Positions 60,381-64,000 of a stretch of 64,000 nucleotides of DNA are shown in pieces. The stretch lies in NCBI GenBank assembly GCA_947493005.1, contig CANLOY010000007.1, positions 124,001-188,000 on the forward strand, in the 5' to 3' direction. Below the pieces are notes generated by a model that was given only the letters and a program-made list of their open reading frames with translations, was not told the DNA's origin and ran no database searches. Position 1 is the stretch's first letter; every line of letters begins with the position of its first letter. This DNA is from an uncultured Roseivirga sp. (GTDB lineage Bacteria > Bacteroidota > Bacteroidia > Cytophagales > Cyclobacteriaceae). The position numbers and the translations under genes were made by a program.

Positions 60381-61463
60381 TTAGTGTTTTCCTTCTTTAA
60401 GCTGAGCTTCCTGAGTTTTAACCGACTCTTCGTGTACAGCAAATAAAAAGCTTTTCATAAACTTTTCAGTCATGTTTTTCTGGACTCCAGACTTAATTCT
60501 AGACTCCATTACATCTTGCCACCTGCTAGGCTGGAATACGGCCAGGTTATGTTTCTGTTTGTATTCACCAATTTGTTTGATAATCTGAAAGCGATCGGCC
60601 AATAGTTCAATAAGTTGTGTGTCTACGAGATCAATCTTCTGCCTGTATTCATCTAGTTCATTGATAGCTTCAGGGTGCTTGTCCAGTGTTTCTCTGAAAC
60701 TCAGGTTTTCATATATGATTTTAAGCATGTCGGGAGTGATCTGCTGCTTGGCATCGCTCCATGCATTATCAGGATCGTGATGAGTTTCAATCATCAAGCC
60801 ATCCAACCCAAAGTTAATCGCCCTTTGACTCACAGAAGCAATGATTTCTCGTGTACCACAAATATGACTTGGGTCGCAGACTACAGAAATACCTGGAAGC
60901 ATCCTTTTTAAGTGAATTGGCATACTCCATTCTGGCTTGTTACGGTATCTTTTTTCGTACGGATCGGAAAAACCTCTATGAATACCTGCTACTTTTTTAA
61001 TGCCCACTTTGTTAAGCCTTTCAATGGCTCCAATCCACAACTGTAGGTCTGGATTAATAGGATTCTTGACCATTACAGGTATGTCAGTGCCTTTTAATGC
61101 TTCGCATATTTCCTGCACTGAAAAAGGGTTTACTGTGGTTCTGGCACCAATCCATAGTACATCAATGTTTGCTTTGAGGGCAGCTTCTACATGAGCAGTA
61201 TTGGCTACCTCAACTGTGACAGGTACATTCAATATGTCTTTGGCATTGTTTATCCATTCCAGTGCTTCAGTACCTATACCTTCGAAAGAGCCTGGTCGGG
61301 TTCTGGGTTTCCAAACACCGGCCCTGAACATTTCTATATTACTTCCTCTAAGCCCTTTGGCTATACTTTCAACTTGTTGAGCGCTTTCTGCGCTGCAAGG
61401 GCCAGCAATTAAAACATGCTCTGATAACCCAAGCCCCCAATCCTGAATGTCTATAATTTCCAT
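60381..61463 (-). CDS. Bifunctional DAHP synthase / chorismate mutase (copy 2, behind the attenuator)
   Basis: A 360-aa fusion. Residues 1-260 are a type I-beta (KDO8P-like) DAHP synthase with AGPCSAES (metal Cys), GVWKPRTRPGSFEG, WIGARTTVNPF, HRGF, CDPSHICG and MIETHHDPDNAWSDAKQQ. Residues about 268-355 are an AroQ chorismate mutase with RQKIDLVDTQLIELLADRF and a C-terminal HEESVKTQ. It makes DAHP from PEP and erythrose-4-phosphate, and prephenate from chorismate; in such fusions the mutase domain also senses prephenate or chorismate. Its transcription is predicted to depend on the Phe/Tyr attenuator at 61473-61602. First gene of the aroB-aroA unit. Confidence 0.95.
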   Translation of the reverse strand: MEIIDIQDWGLGLSEHVLIAGPCSAESAQQVESIAKGLRGSNIEMFRAGVWKPRTRPGSFEGIGTEALEWINNAKDILNVPVTVEVANTAHVEAALKANIDVLWIGARTTVNPFSVQEICEALKGTDIPVMVKNPINPDLQLWIGAIERLNKVGIKKVAGIHRGFSDPYEKRYRNKPEWSMPIHLKRMLPGISVVCDPSHICGTREIIASVSQRAINFGLDGLMIETHHDPDNAWSDAKQQITPDMLKIIYENLSFRETLDKHPEAINELDEYRQKIDLVDTQLIELLADRFQIIKQIGEYKQKHNLAVFQPSRWQDVMESRIKSGVQKNMTEKFMKSFLFAVHEESVKTQEAQLKEGKH

Positions 61464-61472
61464 TTTTTTAAA

Positions 61473-61504
61473 TAAAAAAAGCCCGGTTCAAGTGAACCGG
61501 GCTT
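61473..61504 (-). terminator. Attenuator terminator (3:4 hairpin) before the DAHP synthase gene
   Basis: On the minus strand AAGCCCGGTTC pairs perfectly with GAACCGGGCTT over 11 bp around a 4-base loop, followed by seven Ts. It ends about 10 bases before the ATG at 61463, so it cannot be the simple end of the upstream gene without also silencing the downstream operon. The 5' arm can instead pair with GTGAGCCG in the leader coding region (see the attenuator entry). Confidence 0.93.
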
Positions 61505-61527
61505 ATATAATTGTTAGTTAAATTTCT

Positions 61528-61602
61528 TTACAAGCAGCGGCTCACCCTTATCAGGCCGATAAAGTAAAAAAAGTAAAAAAACACTGCCGCTATTCTTTTC
61601 AT
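61528..61602 (-). CDS. Leader peptide of the aro attenuator
   Basis: A 24-codon frame, ATG at 61602 and TAA at 61528, reading MKRIAAVFFYFFYFIGLIRV followed by SRCL. Codons 8-14 are TTT TTT TAC TTT TTT TAC TTT, five Phe and two Tyr, comparable in style to the E. coli pheL peptide. The peptide has no role by itself; its translation reports Phe-tRNA and Tyr-tRNA charging. Segment 1 of the attenuator immediately precedes the Phe/Tyr codons and segment 2 overlaps the end of the frame. Confidence 0.88.
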   Translation of the reverse strand: MKRIAAVFFYFFYFIGLIRVSRCL

Positions 61603-61606
61603 GCCT

Positions 61607-61636
61607 TAAACTTAGATATCTTCTTGAGTACTCAAA
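61607..61636 (-). promoter_or_regulatory. Candidate promoter with palindrome upstream of the leader peptide
   Basis: On the minus strand TTTG (61633-61636), 18 bases, then TAAGTTTA (61607-61614, one mismatch to TAnnTTTG) end 4 bases before the leader ATG. Between them lies TTGAGTACTCAA (61624-61635), a perfect 12-bp palindrome. If the promoter is real, the leader mRNA is almost leaderless and the operon can be expressed independently of the upstream gene. Confidence 0.4.
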
Positions 61637-61671
61637 ACTTTTATCTCAAATAATTTAGTAAATCGATTGAA

Positions 61672-62211
61672 TTATTTTTCGATCAGCGTAAACGTAGTTG
61701 AGTTGTTGGGTTCATCTTCTATGTTTTCTGAAATCATTAACAGTGCATTTCCTTCCAAGGCTTCTTTACTGGAAATGACAGCACCATGTGGATCACGATT
61801 GTTTTTCAACTCATCAATGGCACCAGCTGTGCTGGTACTCGAAATGAAGGTTATGTGACTGTACTTGCGAAAGAAACGCTGGGTTTCTTTAATAGCCATT
61901 GGGTGAGAGTATATTTTCTTAATTGTATCTAATGAGTTTGGGTGCATGCTCCCCAGGCAAAGGTGAACCGGAAGTTCGAATTCCTGAACAATTTTGAAAC
62001 CGCCTGACTTGATACGTTCAAAATTGTTACTTACAAATCCAGAAGTACTGTTCTTTATCGCAATAAGTGCACGATTAACCCTGCCTTCTTTTAGTGCAGT
62101 AAATACTTCGTCAAAGTTTTTGAAAAAAGTAGGGCTTACATTAGGCAGATACCTTTTCCTGGCAATGTCATGGTAAGTGTTTGCTGGTCCTAAAAGTCCA
62201 AGTTCAGTCAT
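61672..62211 (-). CDS. Prephenate dehydratase-like protein lacking an ACT domain, with degenerate motifs
   Basis: A 179-aa protein covering only a prephenate dehydratase (PDT) domain: GLLGPANTYHDIA, LIAIKNSTSGFV, YSHPMAIKE, ISSTSTAGAIDEL and NNSTTFTLIEK line up with the family order. The usual C-terminal ACT domain that binds Phe is absent. Several positions differ from the consensus: GTYS-type becomes NTYH, IEN becomes IKN, SHPQ becomes SHPM and TRF becomes TTF. It may be a weak enzyme or a non-catalytic partner of the upstream DAHP synthase, whose gene overlaps its start by 8 bases. Confidence 0.8.
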   Translation of the reverse strand: MTELGLLGPANTYHDIARKRYLPNVSPTFFKNFDEVFTALKEGRVNRALIAIKNSTSGFVSNNFERIKSGGFKIVQEFELPVHLCLGSMHPNSLDTIKKIYSHPMAIKETQRFFRKYSHITFISSTSTAGAIDELKNNRDPHGAVISSKEALEGNALLMISENIEDEPNNSTTFTLIEK

Positions 62212-63307
62212 TCGAATTTGTTTGTTTTTCTTCTACTGTATTAAACACCTCAGTTTGCCTTTTCACTGACTGCTGATGTAAAAGTCTTAATAGGTCTACG
62301 ATAAATTCCGGATCCAGATTCATTTGTTTTGCCCAGTCTGGCCTTGACTTGAAAATCTCTTTCCATCTGCTGATCTGAAAAATAGCTACATTATTATCTT
62401 TTTTGAACTCTCCGATTTTTTCAACCAGGTTCATTCTTACCGCAATGGCTTCCAGTAGTTCTCTGTCTGCCTGATCGATTTGTTCACGAATAATCTCAAG
62501 TTGATCCAAATAGCTCTTCTTAGTAAAGCTCGAATCCCGAGGGGTAAGTTTGGATATAACTTCCAAAAGTAGTTGTGGTGTCACCTGTTGGTCTGCATCA
62601 CTCAATGCAATTGAAGGTTGATAGTGAGTTTCAATCATAACCCCATCATAATTCAAGTCCAGAGACCTTTGCGATAGTGCTTCTATTGAGCTGCGAGAAC
62701 CACCAATATGACTGGGGTCGCATAGCAGGGGTAATTCAGGAAATTCACTTTTCAACTCCAAAGGGATTTGCCAGAAAGGTGGGTTTCTATACTTCTTTTG
62801 TTGGTAAGCATGGAACCCTCTGTGAACCGCCCCCAGTTTTGTAATACCAACTTTGGAAAACCGTTCTAAAGCGCCTTTCCAAAGAGATAAATCAGGGTGA
62901 ACAGGGTTTTTGACCAAAACAGGAATATCAACCCCCTGTAGGGCAGAAGCCAATTCACTTACATTAAAAGGGTTTACTGTTGTGCGTGCTCCTATCCAAA
63001 GAATGTCGACTCCGTATTTCAAAGCCAGCTCTACATGCTCTGGAGTAGCCGCCTCCGTTGCGAATCTGAAAGGCTTTTCAGCTTTTAGTTCTTTAACCCA
63101 CTGAAGCGCCTTTTCACCCATGCCTTCAAATGAGCCGGGTCGGGTTCTCGGTTTCCAGATGCCTCCTCTTATAACCTGTACTTTTTCGAGCAAAGGACTA
63201 ATCGTTTGATTGAGTTGTTCCTTCGATTCTACACTACAGGGGCCGGCTATTATCAATGGTTTTTGATATTCACCAATCCAATCTTTCAAACCAGTAATCT
63301 GCATCAA
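62204..63307 (-). CDS. Bifunctional DAHP synthase / chorismate mutase (copy 1)
   Basis: A 367-aa fusion with the same architecture as the 360-aa paralogue at 60381. DAHP synthase domain (1-255): IIAGPCSVES, GGIWKPRTRPGSFEG, WIGARTTVNPF, VKNPVHPDLSLW, HRGF, CDPSHIGGSR and MIETHYQPSIALSDADQQ with all expected metal ligands. AroQ chorismate mutase domain (about 268-350): REQIDQADRELLEAIAVRM and LHQQSVKRQ. It overlaps the dehydratase-like gene by 8 bases. A perfect -7 element lies 26 bases upstream, and no leader peptide is found, so its control differs from that of copy 2. Confidence 0.95.
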   Translation of the reverse strand: MMQITGLKDWIGEYQKPLIIAGPCSVESKEQLNQTISPLLEKVQVIRGGIWKPRTRPGSFEGMGEKALQWVKELKAEKPFRFATEAATPEHVELALKYGVDILWIGARTTVNPFNVSELASALQGVDIPVLVKNPVHPDLSLWKGALERFSKVGITKLGAVHRGFHAYQQKKYRNPPFWQIPLELKSEFPELPLLCDPSHIGGSRSSIEALSQRSLDLNYDGVMIETHYQPSIALSDADQQVTPQLLLEVISKLTPRDSSFTKKSYLDQLEIIREQIDQADRELLEAIAVRMNLVEKIGEFKKDNNVAIFQISRWKEIFKSRPDWAKQMNLDPEFIVDLLRLLHQQSVKRQTEVFNTVEEKQTNSND

Positions 63308-63332
63308 TCCAATCGTTTTTTCTTTGCTATAA

Positions 63333-63340
63333 CAAATGTA
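63333..63340 (-). promoter_or_regulatory. -7 element of the first DAHP synthase gene
   Basis: The minus strand reads TACATTTG, a perfect TAnnTTTG, 26 bases before the ATG. No clear TTTG is present 19 bases upstream. It is divergent from the proline dehydrogenase -7 element at 63362. Confidence 0.5.
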
Positions 63341-63361
63341 AAAGACTTAAGGTTTGTTACT

Positions 63362-63369
63362 TATATTTG
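63362..63369 (+). promoter_or_regulatory. -7 element of the proline dehydrogenase gene
   Basis: TATATTTG matches TAnnTTTG and lies 17 bases before the ATG at 63387. The -33 element is not evident. Two divergent -7 elements 21 bases apart imply possible interference between the two promoters. Confidence 0.5.
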
Positions 63370-63386
63370 CTGCTCTAATTCAACCC

Positions 63387-64000
63387 ATGGAGCTAAAAAA
63401 GTTTGTTGATTTCGATCAGATTGAGATAGCCTTCAAGGCCAAGTCTGATAAAGCCCTTAAGAAAAGACATTTCATATTTTCTACTATGAAATGGCCCTGG
63501 CTGGTGAGTACCGGAACTTTTATGACCAAGTTTTCACTTGCAGCTGGTTTGCCGGTAAAGGGACTGATTAAGTCTACCATTTTCGATATTTTTTGTGGAG
63601 GAGAATCTCTCGATACTTGTACTGATGCATGTGATGAACTAGAACAATATGGTATTGGTGCTATTTTCGATTATTCAGTAGAAGGAGAGAAATCTGAAGA
63701 AGGGTTTGATGCCACGGCCAATGAAGTACTGAAAACGATAAAGATGGCCTCAAAGTCTGAGGTGATGAAGTTTGCTGCTTTTAAAATTACAGGTATTGGT
63801 GCTTTTGATTTATTAGCCAAGATCCACGATGGCCAAACTCTAAACGGTGAAGAGCAAGCAGCATATAGCAGGATAGAAAAGCGGGTTGAAAGTATTTGTG
63901 CATTGGCATATGAATTGGGCGTTACGGTACTCATAGATGCAGAAGAAACCTGGATTCAAAAACCAGTGGATGACCTGACCATCGATATGATGAAGAAGTA
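63387..64000 (+). CDS. Proline dehydrogenase, N-terminal part (runs off the window)
   Basis: The frame opens with ATG at 63387 and is still open at 64000, giving the first 204 residues. MELKKFVDFDQIEIAFKAKS, then VKGLIKSTIFDIFCGGESL, EQYGIGAIFDYSVEGEKSEE, and YELGVTVLIDAEETWIQKPV match the FAD-dependent (beta-alpha)8 proline dehydrogenase of Bacteroidota, which oxidises proline to pyrroline-5-carboxylate. The GAIFDYSVEG and LIDAEE strands belong to the flavin barrel. The C-terminus, with the RRY-type motif, is outside the window. Confidence 0.92.
   Translation, partial: MELKKFVDFDQIEIAFKAKSDKALKKRHFIFSTMKWPWLVSTGTFMTKFSLAAGLPVKGLIKSTIFDIFCGGESLDTCTDACDELEQYGIGAIFDYSVEGEKSEEGFDATANEVLKTIKMASKSEVMKFAAFKITGIGAFDLLAKIHDGQTLNGEEQAAYSRIEKRVESICALAYELGVTVLIDAEETWIQKPVDDLTIDMMKK

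Larger units (their letters stand above)
61473..61602 (-). promoter_or_regulatory. Phe/Tyr transcription attenuator
   Basis: Complete leader-peptide attenuator. Segment 1 (AGCGGC, 61586-61591) pairs with segment 2 (GCCGCT, 61536-61541). Segment 2 (GTGAGCCG, 61538-61545) can alternatively pair with segment 3 (CGGTTCAC, 61492-61499) with one G-U pair. Segment 3 is part of the 5' arm of the terminator. Ribosome stalling on the seven Phe/Tyr codons, just after segment 1, would mask segment 1, favour 2:3 and allow transcription of DAHP synthase-aroB-aroA. Plentiful Phe/Tyr-tRNA would favour 3:4 and termination. Confidence 0.88.

Overview
The window is chromosomal DNA of a Bacteroidota bacterium, most likely of the Cytophagia (Cytophagales). 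The evidence is the promoter type (TTTG, about 19 bases, TAnnTTTG), the near absence of usable Shine-Dalgarno sequences, the run tRNA-Tyr/Gly/Thr - tuf - tRNA-Trp - secE - nusG - rplKAJL - rpoBC, rplQ followed by carA and eno, and PadR-linked FtsX permeases. Most of it is core genome. I see no prophage, insertion sequence, CRISPR array or other mobile DNA.

Layout. 120-6221 (minus): two paralogous modules, each a PadR repressor overlapping a large orphan FtsX/MacB-type permease by 4 bases. 6458-8237 (minus): a biotin carrier protein, pyrH and frr. 8547-22041 (plus): three tRNAs, tuf, tRNA-Trp, secE, nusG, rplK, rplA, rplJ, rplL, rpoB, rpoC and a DUF3467 gene. 22108-24923 (minus): a two-component pair. 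25078-26508: a secreted protein of unknown role. 26927-30227: str operon (rpsL, rpsG, fusA, rpsJ). 30473-44868: the S10-spc-alpha ribosomal cluster through secY, map, infA, rpoA and rplQ. It includes rpmD and rpmJ, which are short and easily missed, and an internal promoter before rpsH. 45096-49913: carA, eno, two secreted unknowns, a DivIC/FtsB-like division protein and a beta-barrel protein. 49903-51924 (minus): an Ldh-family oxidoreductase and a Ppx/GppA phosphatase. 52063-55531 (plus): an acyl-CoA carboxylase carboxyltransferase, an M42 peptidase and a BtuF-like protein without a signal peptide. 55627-58030 (minus): a small secreted protein and an ABC exporter. 58125-63307 (minus): an aromatic amino acid cluster. 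63387-64000: the start of a proline dehydrogenase gene that runs off the window.

The most interesting signal is in the aromatic cluster. Between a short, degenerate prephenate-dehydratase-like gene and the second of two DAHP synthase-chorismate mutase genes lies a complete transcription attenuator. A 24-codon leader peptide carries the run F-F-Y-F-F-Y-F. A 1:2 hairpin, an overlapping 2:3 antiterminator and a strong 3:4 terminator with seven Ts follow, just upstream of the DAHP synthase-aroB-aroA genes. This predicts Phe/Tyr-controlled readthrough into the common aromatic pathway.

Other points: a shared promoter and start sequence (TAnnTTTGCAGnCC) at five translation-related operons; rpsJ cut off from rplC by two terminators and a new promoter; candidate PadR operators; a TTG start for rpoB behind several hairpins; and an unexplained long inverted repeat upstream of the str promoter.
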